Assembly: GCA_964520975.1 (NCBI GenBank)
Contig: CAZFPA010000023.1
Span: forward strand, 1 to 26,566
Length of the DNA: 26,566 nt
Direction of reading: 5' to 3'
Source of the DNA: CAZFPA01 sp964520975
GTDB taxonomy: Bacteria > Bacillota > Negativicutes > Selenomonadales > Selenomonadaceae
The notes below the pieces were generated by a model. That model was not told where the DNA came from and searched no databases. It was given only the letters and a program-made list of their open reading frames with translations. The position numbers were made by a program, and so were the translations under genes. Positions 6,279 to 14,844 of the stretch are shown in pieces. Each line of letters begins with the position of its first letter. The stretch's first letter is position 1.

Positions 6279-8277
6279 AGTCTTAGAGAGCCGTGATGCA
6301 ATTGGCCGGAAGATTATCCAGAACATCCGCAGCTACGGCATACCGGATGGCAGCAGCGAACAGATTCAGCGTCCTTATAATGACAGTGCCCGTGTGAAAT
6401 ATCCCTTCACCGGGGCGAATTATCTGCGGCTGCTGGCCGCTGGTGAAGAGGACCCGCGCTGGTATAAGCTGAAGGATCTGCAGCGTTTTGGCTATCGGCT
6501 GCGGCAGGAATATCCGGTGACAGAACTGGAAAGCTGGACCCATCTAAGCGATGGCATGGAGAACGCAAGGGCAAAGCTTGAGCCTTACGTGAACGCCCGT
6601 TATGTGCTGGATCTGCCACCAGGAGATGCATTCAGCCGGGACCGTGGGGACAACTATGATAAGGTCGTACAGCTTCTGCAATGTGCGGAAGAAAAGGCCG
6701 GAAACCGGAGGTTCACCTATCCCACGGGAAAAGAGGATATGTTCTATCGGCTGATTCACGCCAGCGCATATGAGCTTCGCAGGGAAAATAGTATCGAGGC
6801 AGACCGGATACTGGCCGCGCCGCTTATGGCTTATCTGACGTTCAAGACAGCAGGCTTATCCTGGGATTATGAGAAGGAACCGATATTTTCTAAAAGTTGG
6901 CTGGAAGAACTGCAGGGATCAGAGGGGCCTGCCCGGTTGTTCCGGGCGATGGGCAAAGCCAGCAGCATGCTGAATCGTCTGCAGTCACAGGTGCTGGCCC
7001 AGGCCAAAGACTATTGCCATGAGGGGAAAGGAGAATACTTCAAGGATCTGCGGGTCACGCTGTTTTATTCCGAGGCGGCAGAACTGGGAAAAGGTGTTCA
7101 CAATGAACACTTTTTCCCAGCAGGAACTTATCGGCAGGAAGCGGCCTATGAACTGCTGGCTGAATTGCTGCGTGTAGACAAAGAACGCTGGGAGACCGGA
7201 CTGGGCCGTCATGATGATCGCGGCCGGACGAAGATCTCTTTGGAGTATGGCAATTTCCAGCTGCAGGAGGCCGTGATCAATCTGGGCAGGCTGGAGCTGG
7301 CGAATGAGATAACGGTCAGCAGGGCATTGGCTGAACGGCTGCCGATGAAGGCCAGGGAAGAGCTGAATGATAAAGACGGCATGCGGCTGCATCTGTTCCG
7401 GTATGATCGTTCCCTGGAGGAAAACAGCCGGGCTGTAGAGAGACGGGTCGATACGTTACGGGCCTTTCTGGAGACCTGCGCAGATACCGTGCAGGAAATC
7501 CGCCGGGAAGAACGGCATTATCTGCGGGAATATCCGGAAAGGAAAGCGGCCATGGAAAAACGAGCACCGACGTATCTCTATTATTTCCATGGACTGGATG
7601 AGCTTATCGAGCATCGTGTAGCGGATCAGGCACTGGCGGTCCATTACAATGATCGATTCTTTCCGGGAGCCAGGATCGGGCTGCCGGGGGAGAAGGGACA
7701 GGACTATCAGACAGGCGGCATCATCGTTGAAACGAAGTGGCCGGTGAAAACTAAAATGGGACAGCCGGTGTATACGCAGCAAGAGATTGCGGATTTTGCT
7801 GATCTGGAGCGTTTTTCCATTGCCTATCGGGAGGAAGGGCAGGCTTTTTCGAAAAACAGGCCGGTACTTCGAGGCGATGAAGCCATGGCATATTTCGTTG
7901 GTCATAAGCTGGAAGATGCCGCGCTGGCGACGGTTCCCAATCATGATCCGGCGCTGGAAACCATGGTGAAGATGGAGCTTCGTTTCGATGACCAGCCGTT
8001 CTATCAGATTCGTTACCGGGAAGGCAGCGGGGACTTGAACCATAAGCTGCCGGTAGGCTTGCCGCACCTCATCGATGCCCGCGAAGATCAGCGGTTTCAG
8101 GCGGCGGTCCATACCTGGGCCAAGTATCATAACGAGAATCGGCTGGATGCCTGTACGATTCTCTATTCCAAGAGCTGGGTGCCGGTGCTGGCCCGGAAAA
8201 ATGAGCGCAGCTCGCAGCATCTGCCAATAGCAGAAAAACAGGAGAATACACAGAGAACCATGGCGATGGGGAGGTGA
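6259..8277 (+). CDS. Large polyvalent protein with ArdC N-terminal-like (ssDNA-binding) domain
   Basis: About 670 residues, soluble. The start is uncertain: GTG 6259 (with GAGGA at 6246-6250) or ATG 6265/6268 (with AGGTGAGG just upstream). Residues about 9-93 resemble the ArdC N-terminal domain: YPFTGANYLRLLAAGEEDPRWYKLKDLQRFGYRLR matches the family pattern of G-x-N, DPRW and a G-x-x-x-R element in order. ArdC-type domains bind single-stranded DNA and occur in plasmid antirestriction proteins and in the N-terminus of RP4 TraC primase. I see no HExxH zinc-peptidase motif in the rest, so the usual ArdC partner domain is absent or unrecognisable. The C-terminal third (about 490-650) looks like an associated polyvalent-protein domain, but I cannot name it. 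A 37-base hairpin lies inside the gene at 7084-7120. A role in protecting or processing transferred DNA is inference. Confidence 0.7.
   Translation: MRMMIHEVLESRDAIGRKIIQNIRSYGIPDGSSEQIQRPYNDSARVKYPFTGANYLRLLAAGEEDPRWYKLKDLQRFGYRLRQEYPVTELESWTHLSDGMENARAKLEPYVNARYVLDLPPGDAFSRDRGDNYDKVVQLLQCAEEKAGNRRFTYPTGKEDMFYRLIHASAYELRRENSIEADRILAAPLMAYLTFKTAGLSWDYEKEPIFSKSWLEELQGSEGPARLFRAMGKASSMLNRLQSQVLAQAKDYCHEGKGEYFKDLRVTLFYSEAAELGKGVHNEHFFPAGTYRQEAAYELLAELLRVDKERWETGLGRHDDRGRTKISLEYGNFQLQEAVINLGRLELANEITVSRALAERLPMKAREELNDKDGMRLHLFRYDRSLEENSRAVERRVDTLRAFLETCADTVQEIRREERHYLREYPERKAAMEKRAPTYLYYFHGLDELIEHRVADQALAVHYNDRFFPGARIGLPGEKGQDYQTGGIIVETKWPVKTKMGQPVYTQQEIADFADLERFSIAYREEGQAFSKNRPVLRGDEAMAYFVGHKLEDAALATVPNHDPALETMVKMELRFDDQPFYQIRYREGSGDLNHKLPVGLPHLIDAREDQRFQAAVHTWAKYHNENRLDACTILYSKSWVPVLARKNERSSQHLPIAEKQENTQRTMAMGR
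7084..7120. repeat. 37-base near-perfect inverted repeat inside a coding sequence
   Basis: Positions 7084-7100 pair with 7104-7120. This gives a 17-bp stem with a single G-T (wobble) pair at 7093/7111 and a loop of three bases (CAA, 7101-7103). The inner part is GGTGTTCA / TGAACAC, flanked by AAAA on the left and TTTTT on the right, so it looks like a terminator or a palindromic repeat unit. It encodes LGKGVHNEHFFPA in the polyvalent protein. The inner 12 bases AAAAGGTGTTCA and the distal ATGAACAC recur at 12866-12887. Confidence 0.8.
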
Positions 8278-8282
8278 GGAAG

Positions 8283-8675
8283 ATGGCAGGAAGCAGGACA
8301 TTGACACGGCTGGAGAAAAAGTTCCTGGTGCTTCGACAGCGGCAGGAGGCCATGCAGGCCCGCTATAAAGCACAGCTGAAAGAGACACAGCGGGCTATTG
8401 TAGATAAGCGCAATGAATTGATCGTGCAGACGATCCGGCGTATGGATTTCCCGACGGATAAACCCGTCATCCTGATCGGGGTGCTGCTGGAGGCAAAGCA
8501 GCGGCTGGAAGGATCGGAAAAGGCAGCGCTCATTGACCGGTATATTGCACTTTATAACGAATTCGCTGCGGCTTATCCCAATCTGGTGGCGTTTGCAGAG
8601 GAAGCGGAAGAGCCAGCAGAGGAGGAACCGGAAGGGAAGGAGGAGATGCTGGATGGCAATGAACCGCAATCTTGA
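8283..8675 (+). CDS. Small helical charged protein, possible relaxosome accessory
   Basis: 130 residues from ATG 8283, which has AGGTGAGGA six or so bases upstream; GTG 8274 is an alternative start. The N-terminal half is predicted coiled coil (RLEKKFLVLRQRQEAMQ...ETQRAIVDKRNELI). It is followed by a compact part (DKPVILIGVLLEAKQRL) and a very acidic tail (EEAEEPAEEEPEGKEE). Small helical proteins with a KxxILIGxxLL-like stretch occur among TraD/TraC-type conjugation accessory proteins of MobQ systems, so a DNA-processing or relaxosome role is possible. The resemblance is weak and from memory. It sits 5 bases after the polyvalent gene and overlaps trbB by 23 bases, and the trbB ribosome binding site lies within its coding sequence. 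Confidence 0.6.
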   Translation: MAGSRTLTRLEKKFLVLRQRQEAMQARYKAQLKETQRAIVDKRNELIVQTIRRMDFPTDKPVILIGVLLEAKQRLEGSEKAALIDRYIALYNEFAAAYPNLVAFAEEAEEPAEEEPEGKEEMLDGNEPQS

Positions 8676-9630
8676 TGTAGTTTTAGGTGCCAGGGTCGTG
8701 GATCTCATGAACCGCGAGGATATCACGGAAATCTACAACAACGATGATGGCTTTATCCGCTATCAGTCGCATACAGAGGGAAAGGTCAAGACCGATATCC
8801 AGCTGACACCAGAGCAGTATCAGGCCATCATCGAGCTGGTAGCCGGGCAGGTCGGCAAGATTGCCAACGAGGAGGTTCCCTCCTTATCCGCTGAGATTGC
8901 TGGCTATGGCTGCCGGTTCCAGGGCGAGCTTCCGCCAATCGTGCGGCAGCCGCAGATCAATATCCGCAAGAAGGCAGTAAGGATCTTTTCGTTGGAGGAT
9001 TACGTCCGGGACGGGATGCTTTCCCTCACCTATAAGGCCTATATCGAGCAGGCCATTGCTGAGCGGAAGAATATCCTGATCGTTGGCGGTACAGGAACTG
9101 GCAAGACGACCTTTCTCAATGCAGTGCTGGCGGCTATTGCCCGGATTTCGCCCTACCACCGGATCATCAGCCTGGAAGATCTGCCGGAACTGCAGTGCCC
9201 GGCAGATGATTACAGTCCGATGTTCACCAAACAGGATACCGGGCAGGGAGGCATCCGCTACAACATGACGCGGCTTCTGGCTGACTGCATGCGTCGGTCG
9301 CCGGATCGCATTGTGGTTGGTGAAGTAAGGGACGGGGCTGCCTATACGATGCTCAAGGCCTGGAACACCGGCCATGAAGGCGGTGCCTGTACCGTTCATG
9401 CCAATGGAGCGGTTGAAGGATTGACCCGTATCAAGTCGCTGGCACAGGAAGATCCGGATGCAGCCGGGGATACCAAGGAACTCATCGGGGAAGCAATCGA
9501 TGTGGTGATTTCCATTGCGCATGTTGAGCTTGGCGATGGGAAAAAGGGGCGCAGGGTGAATGACATCATTGAAGTCGCTGGCTATGACAGCAAGGAAGAC
9601 CAATATCGGATCAAGCATGTGAATGCATAA
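8653..9630 (+). CDS. trbB: VirB11/TrbB-family secretion traffic ATPase
   Basis: Hexameric inner-membrane-associated ATPase that powers pilus assembly and substrate transfer. The start at ATG 8653 (MAMNRNLDVV) follows AAGGAGG with a 9-base spacer and gives 325 residues, typical of TrbB. An N-terminal domain (about 1-115) precedes the RecA-like core. Walker A is GGTGTGKTT (residues 145-153), and IISLEDLPELQ follows the Asp-box strand. LLADCMRRSPDRIVVGEVRDGAAY is the Walker B region with the conserved GE-R, and GHEGGACTVHANGAVEG is the His box. All motifs needed for activity are present. In RP4-like clusters trbB leads trbC-D-E, and it does so here as well, 13 bases before trbC. Confidence 0.94.
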   Translation: MAMNRNLDVVLGARVVDLMNREDITEIYNNDDGFIRYQSHTEGKVKTDIQLTPEQYQAIIELVAGQVGKIANEEVPSLSAEIAGYGCRFQGELPPIVRQPQINIRKKAVRIFSLEDYVRDGMLSLTYKAYIEQAIAERKNILIVGGTGTGKTTFLNAVLAAIARISPYHRIISLEDLPELQCPADDYSPMFTKQDTGQGGIRYNMTRLLADCMRRSPDRIVVGEVRDGAAYTMLKAWNTGHEGGACTVHANGAVEGLTRIKSLAQEDPDAAGDTKELIGEAIDVVISIAHVELGDGKKGRRVNDIIEVAGYDSKEDQYRIKHVNA

Positions 9631-9643
9631 GGAGGCAGAACAA

Positions 9644-10012
9644 ATGAACAGTAAAGAAATCATCAAGCAGAACTCTTTTCGGGCAGCGGTAGCGATGAGC
9701 ATCCTGCTTTCCAGCATCAGCAGTACGGCTTTTGCCAGTACCATCAGTGGAGATCGTGTTTCCGGGATTGAATGGCCATGGATGAAGTTCCTGAATTCCC
9801 TGGCGGATCAGGTGACCGGACCCTTGCCGATGACCTTGGGGGCACTTGGCATTGCCGGAGCCGCCATCAGTTTGTTTGCCGGGCATGCAGGCGGCGGCAC
9901 CCAGAAGTTCATCCTGCTCATCTTAGTGATTTCCATCTGCCTGTTCGCACCGAACTTCATGACGTTCCTGCAGAGTTCGGCTGGCGGACTTACGATTTCG
10001 GGGGCGATGTAG
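9644..10012 (+). CDS. trbC: TrbC/VirB2-family conjugative pilin precursor
   Basis: 122 residues from ATG 9644, preceded by GGAGG at 9631-9635; an upstream in-frame ATG lacks a suitable site. There is a long signal peptide with a likely cut after STAFA (residue 31). Two hydrophobic helices (about 62-80 and 89-108) are separated by a short Gly-rich polar loop (AGHAGGGTQK), the usual pilin hairpin. The tail ends AGGLTISGAM. TrbC pilins of RP4 are trimmed at both ends and joined head to tail by TraF. A TraF-type peptidase gene is present at 16634, so a cyclic pilin is plausible. Position between trbB and trbD supports the call. Confidence 0.85.
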   Translation: MNSKEIIKQNSFRAAVAMSILLSSISSTAFASTISGDRVSGIEWPWMKFLNSLADQVTGPLPMTLGALGIAGAAISLFAGHAGGGTQKFILLILVISICLFAPNFMTFLQSSAGGLTISGAM

Positions 10013-10285
10013 ATGGCAGAGACAGAAAATCGGCCGGAGGGGTATGAGATTCCCATTCACCGTTCCCTGGTGGAAGCAAGGCTCTGGATGGGCGTGCCCC
10101 GGAAACTCTTTATCGTTGAACTTTTGTCTGGTGTAGCCGGAGGAATATTCCTCAAGACCTGGACGGTACTTTTCGTTGTGATTGGGCTTCATTATCTGAA
10201 TCGTTATCTGACGCAGCAGGATCCTCGCTATCTGGAGGTGTTTATCCGTTCCCTGCGTCATAAGAAATATTATTACAAGGGGTAG
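10013..10285 (+). CDS. trbD: VirB3/TrbD-family inner-membrane protein
   Basis: 90 residues, starting on the base after the trbC stop, with a GGGGG site about nine bases upstream. The N-terminus YEIPIHRSLVEARLWMGVPRKLF is characteristic of TrbD/VirB3 (the hR-sL-x-P-x-l-GvPr pattern). A hydrophobic region of one or two membrane helices (about 33-63) follows, then a basic tail rich in Lys and Tyr (RHKKYYYKG). VirB3 proteins partner with the VirB4 ATPase and help extract pilin. Its gene is 9 bases upstream of trbE here, and the two are fused in some systems. Confidence 0.85.
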   Translation: MAETENRPEGYEIPIHRSLVEARLWMGVPRKLFIVELLSGVAGGIFLKTWTVLFVVIGLHYLNRYLTQQDPRYLEVFIRSLRHKKYYYKG

Positions 10286-10294
10286 GGTGATGGC

Positions 10295-12859
10295 ATGAAA
10301 TTCAAGGATTTATGGCGGTTCAAATGGCATAAGAAAGGTCCGAAGATGGGGTTCAGCAATGAAGTCGGCGTGTTCCGTGAAAAGCCACGGCTGGCTTTTA
10401 TGCTGCCCTGGGCTTTTGTCGATAAGAACGGCATTGTGCATGGCAAGGATCATTCGCTCATGGCGGTACTGAAATTCCGGGGGCCGGATATGGAAAGCTC
10501 TACGGAACTGGAACTGATGCAGTATAATGCTGCCGTGAACAACGTCATCAAGATGCTGCCGACCGGCGTGGTGCTTTACTTCGAGGCGCAGCGTCATGCT
10601 GCCAGTGAGTATCAGGAAGCCAAGCCGGAAAATCTGCTGGTGCAGATGATGGAGGATGAACGGGCCGAATACTATAGCGGCCAACACCACTATGAGACGG
10701 AGTTCTATTTCACGATCTTCATGGAGCCGCCGCAGATGCTCAAATCGAAGCTGACGAATCTCTTCATTGAGGATAAGAAGACGGAAGGGAAAGCGGATAT
10801 CCGGGTCTATCTGGATTGGATGGAAAAGTTCATGAACCGGGTGGATATGGTGGCTCGTATGCTTTCCCTGTGGTTCCCGGATATCCGGCTCATGGATGAC
10901 AGCGAGACGATTTCCTACCTGCATACGACGGTATCTACACTGCATCGGCATAAGATGAAAGTCAATCCATATAAGTACCTGCCGGATTACCTCTGTGATT
11001 CAGATGTGCTTGGCGGGCAGCGGATGAAACTGGGAGATAAGCACATGCGGGCCGTCACGATCCTGAACTATGCACCGCTTTCCTCGCCGGGAACCTTTGA
11101 TGTGTTCAATCATATGGATCTGGAGTATCGCTGGGTATCCCGGTTTATCTGCCAGTCCAAGGAAGACAGCATGGAAACCATGAAATACCGGCATCGGGAA
11201 TGGAATCAGGAGATCAAGGATTTCTGGGTACATGCCAGGGAAGCCTTCCTGCATGAACGCTTCGACAATGAGATCAATGAAGGGGCGCTCATGAACCGCG
11301 AGGATGTCACGGAGTGCATGAAGGAGCTCAGCACGGATGATGTAAGCTATGGCAACTATACGATGACCATGCTGATTTTTGATGAGGATGAGCAGCACTG
11401 CGAGGAAAAGGCGAATATGATCAGCCAGGCCATCAATTCCAGTGGCTTTTCCAGCTATGTGGAGACCATCAACAGCATGGAGGCCTGGTGGGGATCCATA
11501 CCGGGCTGCTACCGGGCGAATCTTCGGCAGGACAATGTCAACAGCTTAAATTTTTGTCACCTAGCCCCGATCACCTCGCTGTGGTCCGGAGACAAATGGA
11601 ATAAGCACTTGAAGGGGCCTGTATTGCTCTATACCGATACCAGCGGGTTCACGCCATTCCGGCTGTCGCTGCATATCGAAGACGTAGGGCATACGATGAT
11701 CTGTGGGCCATCCGGCAGCGGCAAGTCCGTGCTGCTCAATACGCTGGAAGCTCACTTCCTGAAATACCCGGACAGCAATGTGTTCATTTTCGATAAAGCG
11801 GCATCGAGCCGGGCACTGACCCTGGCTGTCGGTGGGAATTTCTATAACATTGCCGCTGAAGGCAAGGGGGAACTTTCCTTCCAGCCGTTGGCCGATATCG
11901 AGGATGAGCAGGAAATCAAGTGGGCCAAGGAATGGGTGCTGGCCTATCTGAGACAGAAGAACGTAGTCATCACGCCAGCCAAGGACAACTTTGTCTGGAA
12001 AGCCCTGTGTTCCCTGCGGGAATTCCCCAAGCAGCAGCGGACGATTTCCACCTTCTGCGAAATGGTACAGGATCAGGAAATCCGGCAGGCGCTGGTACCG
12101 CTCACGATGAAGGGCAGCTATGGCAAGCTCTTTGACAATTCCCGGGATATCTCTGGCGAAGGCCATTGGCAGGTCTATGAGATGGAAACGGTCATGAATA
12201 CGCCGGCCATCGTGCCGACCGTCCTGGATTACCTGTTCCATCGGATCGAACGCAAGCTGCGGGTGGGGAAAGGGCCATCGCTGCTGACACTCGATGAGGC
12301 CTGGCTGTTCTTTGACAATGATATCTTCCGGGCCAAGCTTCGGGAGTATTTCAAGGATTTCCGCAAGAAGAATACCTCCATCATCTTTGCCACGCAGAAC
12401 CTGTCAGACCTTGCCAATAAACCGGAACTCCTGTCGACGGTCGTGGATAACTGCCCGACACGGATCTTCCTGCCGAACAGCAAGGCGATGACCGCGCAGA
12501 ACCAGGAACTGTATAAGATGTTTGACTGCAATGAGAAGCAGATCAGCATCATTTCCCGTATGACCAAGAAGCAGGACTACTACTATTCGTCAGAAAAGGG
12601 GAACCGCGTCTTCCGGCTGGCCCTGCGCCCGGCAGAGATTCCGTTCGTGACCGCGACTTCCAAGCAGGATCAGCAGGAAATCAACCGTCTGCTTCTCTGC
12701 TATGGCCGGGAGAATTTCCTGGAAGAATGGCTTCGCTTCAAAGGCTATGAAGAAGAATGGGAAACGTATCAGCAGGCGTATTTGCAGGAAAAAGCAGAGG
12801 CAGCCGAAACAGGATCTCCGTATGGTGATTTTGAACGGTATCTGCAGCAATGCTCCTGA
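10295..12859 (+). CDS. trbE: VirB4/TrbE-family type IV secretion ATPase
   Basis: 854 residues, typical length for TrbE. The N-terminal CagE/TrbE domain spans about 1-430. The C-terminal RecA-like ATPase has Walker A GPSGSGKSVLL (about 470-480), Walker B SLLTLDEAWLFF (about 660-672) and FATQNLSDLAN downstream. This largest ATPase energises pilin extraction and channel assembly with VirB11 and TraG. All nucleotide-binding motifs are intact. The start ATG 10295 has a GGGGTAGGGTG site overlapping the trbD stop. It is followed by a 48-base gap, the longest in the operon, which holds an inverted repeat before trbJ. Confidence 0.95.
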   Translation: MKFKDLWRFKWHKKGPKMGFSNEVGVFREKPRLAFMLPWAFVDKNGIVHGKDHSLMAVLKFRGPDMESSTELELMQYNAAVNNVIKMLPTGVVLYFEAQRHAASEYQEAKPENLLVQMMEDERAEYYSGQHHYETEFYFTIFMEPPQMLKSKLTNLFIEDKKTEGKADIRVYLDWMEKFMNRVDMVARMLSLWFPDIRLMDDSETISYLHTTVSTLHRHKMKVNPYKYLPDYLCDSDVLGGQRMKLGDKHMRAVTILNYAPLSSPGTFDVFNHMDLEYRWVSRFICQSKEDSMETMKYRHREWNQEIKDFWVHAREAFLHERFDNEINEGALMNREDVTECMKELSTDDVSYGNYTMTMLIFDEDEQHCEEKANMISQAINSSGFSSYVETINSMEAWWGSIPGCYRANLRQDNVNSLNFCHLAPITSLWSGDKWNKHLKGPVLLYTDTSGFTPFRLSLHIEDVGHTMICGPSGSGKSVLLNTLEAHFLKYPDSNVFIFDKAASSRALTLAVGGNFYNIAAEGKGELSFQPLADIEDEQEIKWAKEWVLAYLRQKNVVITPAKDNFVWKALCSLREFPKQQRTISTFCEMVQDQEIRQALVPLTMKGSYGKLFDNSRDISGEGHWQVYEMETVMNTPAIVPTVLDYLFHRIERKLRVGKGPSLLTLDEAWLFFDNDIFRAKLREYFKDFRKKNTSIIFATQNLSDLANKPELLSTVVDNCPTRIFLPNSKAMTAQNQELYKMFDCNEKQISIISRMTKKQDYYYSSEKGNRVFRLALRPAEIPFVTATSKQDQQEINRLLLCYGRENFLEEWLRFKGYEEEWETYQQAYLQEKAEAAETGSPYGDFERYLQQCS

Positions 12860-12865
12860 GGGGCA

Positions 12866-12887
12866 AAAGGTGTTCATTATGAACACC
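12866..12887. repeat. Inverted repeat between trbE and trbJ, sister of the one at 7084-7120
   Basis: GGTGTTCAT (12869-12877) and ATGAACACC (12879-12887) form a perfect 9-bp inverted repeat around one base. It is preceded by AAAA, so AAAAGGTGTTCA and ATGAACAC match the coding-region hairpin at 7089-7110. It lies in the only sizeable gap of the operon, a few bases before the trbJ ribosome binding site. On the minus strand it is followed by TTTT. It could be an RNA hairpin affecting trbJ expression, a protein-binding site or a small palindromic repeat. Confidence 0.7.
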
Positions 12888-12907
12888 CGGAAAGGAGAGA
12901 GGAGAAC

Positions 12908-13690
12908 ATGGTCAGATTTCGTAAATTCCTGGTGGCCGGGGCATTTTCCTTGCTGCTCATGAATCCGGTACGGACGGAAGCGGCAATTCCCGTCATCGAT
13001 GACAGCAACATCATGCAGCAGATCAAGACGTATACCGAGACCATCAAGGTCGTGACCAATACCGCTGAACAGATCAAGCTTCAGCTGAAGGAGCTGACCT
13101 CCCTGCCGCAGCAGATTCTCGATACCTATAAGAATGCCGTGGCGAACAGCATGGCCATCGTAACCGGCGCCTTGCAGAAGAGCGGATTCTTTTTGGATGA
13201 TACCGATTGGAATAAATATTGGCAGGATCTCTATCCAAAGCTGGAAGGCAGCGACTATCAGAAGACAACCTGGTCGGAGCGCAGCGTCAACACGACGATT
13301 CAGGAAACCTTGTCGATGATCAACAAACAGGATGTCACGAACTATCACACGCTCATGCAGGAACTGGAACAATCAAAGGAGCGTCTGCAGGACCTCCTGG
13401 AGCTCAATAAGAGCCCGGAAGGCAGCAAGCAGGCGCAGCAACTGGCCAATGAGATTGCGGCGGAGAAGGCACATATCGAAAGCATCCAGACCTCCATCCA
13501 GGCCATCACGGCCAAGAACCAGACCATGAAGCGTCAGGCGGAGGTCATCGAGAAGCAGAATCATGCGGCGGTCGTGCAGGCTGCCAAGCAGGCCGAAGAT
13601 GAAGCCTTGACCCAGATGAAGGAATCGACGACAGCTTCTGTGCCAATTGTCGATGATCCGTGGCAAACCTATGGAAATGTCAGGTGGTGA
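12908..13690 (+). CDS. trbJ: TrbJ/VirB5-family periplasmic type IV secretion protein
   Basis: 260 residues with a signal peptide (hydrophobic core about 7-19, likely cut after RTEA near residue 25). The early mature part NIMQQIKTYTETIKVVTNTAEQIKLQLKEL is the hallmark amphipathic helix of TrbJ proteins. A long helical, Gln- and Glu-rich coiled-coil region follows (about 140-245), and the protein ends DDPWQTYGNVRW. VirB5/TrbJ proteins are minor pilus components or adhesins exported to the periplasm. The start follows AAGGAGAGAGGAG. trbL follows after 6 bases. A second gene of the same general plan lies at 17134-17871. Confidence 0.88.
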   Translation: MVRFRKFLVAGAFSLLLMNPVRTEAAIPVIDDSNIMQQIKTYTETIKVVTNTAEQIKLQLKELTSLPQQILDTYKNAVANSMAIVTGALQKSGFFLDDTDWNKYWQDLYPKLEGSDYQKTTWSERSVNTTIQETLSMINKQDVTNYHTLMQELEQSKERLQDLLELNKSPEGSKQAQQLANEIAAEKAHIESIQTSIQAITAKNQTMKRQAEVIEKQNHAAVVQAAKQAEDEALTQMKESTTASVPIVDDPWQTYGNVRW

Positions 13691-13696
13691 GGCTAA

Positions 13697-14833
13697 GTGG
13701 ACTTTGCGAGCAGTGATTTTTTGACGGAGCTTCTGAAATTCTTTGAGATGCATTGCATCACGGGCTTTTTGGCGTTGCAGCCTTATGCCTGGCAGCTGTG
13801 TTCCGTCCTTGCCATCATTGATCTGGGAACGACCTGGACCCTTTATAGTGGTGAGGTACGCATGTCAGCCCTGATCAGCCGGGCCATCAAGGTGGGATTT
13901 TTCCTGTTCCTTATCCTGTATTGGGATAAGATCAACTCAGCCATCCTGCTTTCTTTCCAGTATGCCGGGCTGACAGCAGCCGGGGTGGCACCGTCCGGCG
14001 ACTGGATTGCACCAAGCAAGCTGTTGCAGCAGGGATTCGATGTCGTAGGGGATTTGCTGAAAGGCTTTCAGGATACGAGCATCATGAGTGATGGCGGCCT
14101 GGGGAAATGCTTCATGTACCTGCTGGCGACAGTCGTTACCCTGGCTGCCTTTTTCTTCATCACCTTGCAGGTGCTGCTGACGAAGATTGAGTTTAACGTC
14201 TTTGCTTCGGTCGGCATCATCCTGCTGCCTTTTGGCGCAATCCGCTTTACCGCCTTCCTGTTTCAGCGAACGGTATCGGCGGTCTTTTCCTTTGGCGTGA
14301 AACTTATGGTCATGTATTTCCTTATCGCACTCTTCAATTCCCTGGCAAGTGGCGTGCAGAGTATTCCGGCCACGGCTTCTTTTGCGGAGATGCTGCGGCT
14401 GGCACTTTCCTATGCGGCCATGGCTTTCCTGGCCTGGCAACTGCCGAATAAGGCAGCCAGCCTGATGAATGGCATGCCATCCATGGAAGCAGGAGATGCC
14501 CTGCGTGGTGGCCGGATGGCTGCAGGCATGGCAGCAGGTGCGGTGACTGGCGGCGTCGGCGGAGCAGTCGCGAAGGCTGCCTCGACCTATGGCAATGCAC
14601 GGGCTACGATGACAGCAGCCCGTGCCAGTGCCGGAGACAATGCCGGGAAGTGGGGCATGGCAAAGAGCTTTGCGGGAACCATGGCCGGACAACGGCTGGC
14701 GAACAGCACCATTGGCCGGGGAATCGTGAAAGGAGCGAACCGGGCCATGAGCCATGACAAGAACTTCCAGAAACTGCGCAGCGGTGATGTTTACCGCCAG
14801 CCAGAAGAAAATCGGAACGATTACGATAGATAG
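13697..14833 (+). CDS. trbL: TrbL/VirB6-family polytopic membrane protein
   Basis: 378 residues starting with GTG 13697 (MDFASSDFLTELL), with GGTGAGG upstream. There are about six hydrophobic segments (roughly residues 16-40, 52-75, 137-160, 163-190, 195-215 and 228-250). A Gly/Ala-rich, Met-containing cytoplasmic tail follows (AAGMAAGAVTGGVGGAVAKAA), typical of TrbL. VirB6/TrbL proteins form part of the inner-membrane pore through which DNA passes. The loop ALIDLGTTWTLYSGE-like segment near residue 35 and placement right after trbJ support the call. The next gene contains a second, shorter TrbL-like membrane region. Confidence 0.85.
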   Translation: MDFASSDFLTELLKFFEMHCITGFLALQPYAWQLCSVLAIIDLGTTWTLYSGEVRMSALISRAIKVGFFLFLILYWDKINSAILLSFQYAGLTAAGVAPSGDWIAPSKLLQQGFDVVGDLLKGFQDTSIMSDGGLGKCFMYLLATVVTLAAFFFITLQVLLTKIEFNVFASVGIILLPFGAIRFTAFLFQRTVSAVFSFGVKLMVMYFLIALFNSLASGVQSIPATASFAEMLRLALSYAAMAFLAWQLPNKAASLMNGMPSMEAGDALRGGRMAAGMAAGAVTGGVGGAVAKAASTYGNARATMTAARASAGDNAGKWGMAKSFAGTMAGQRLANSTIGRGIVKGANRAMSHDKNFQKLRSGDVYRQPEENRNDYDR

Positions 14834-14844
14834 GATGGCAGGCG

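Noticed and set aside
7456..8388. Long minus-strand frame opposite the polyvalent protein
   Set aside because: No ribosome binding site or domain, and the plus strand has an operon-consistent gene throughout.
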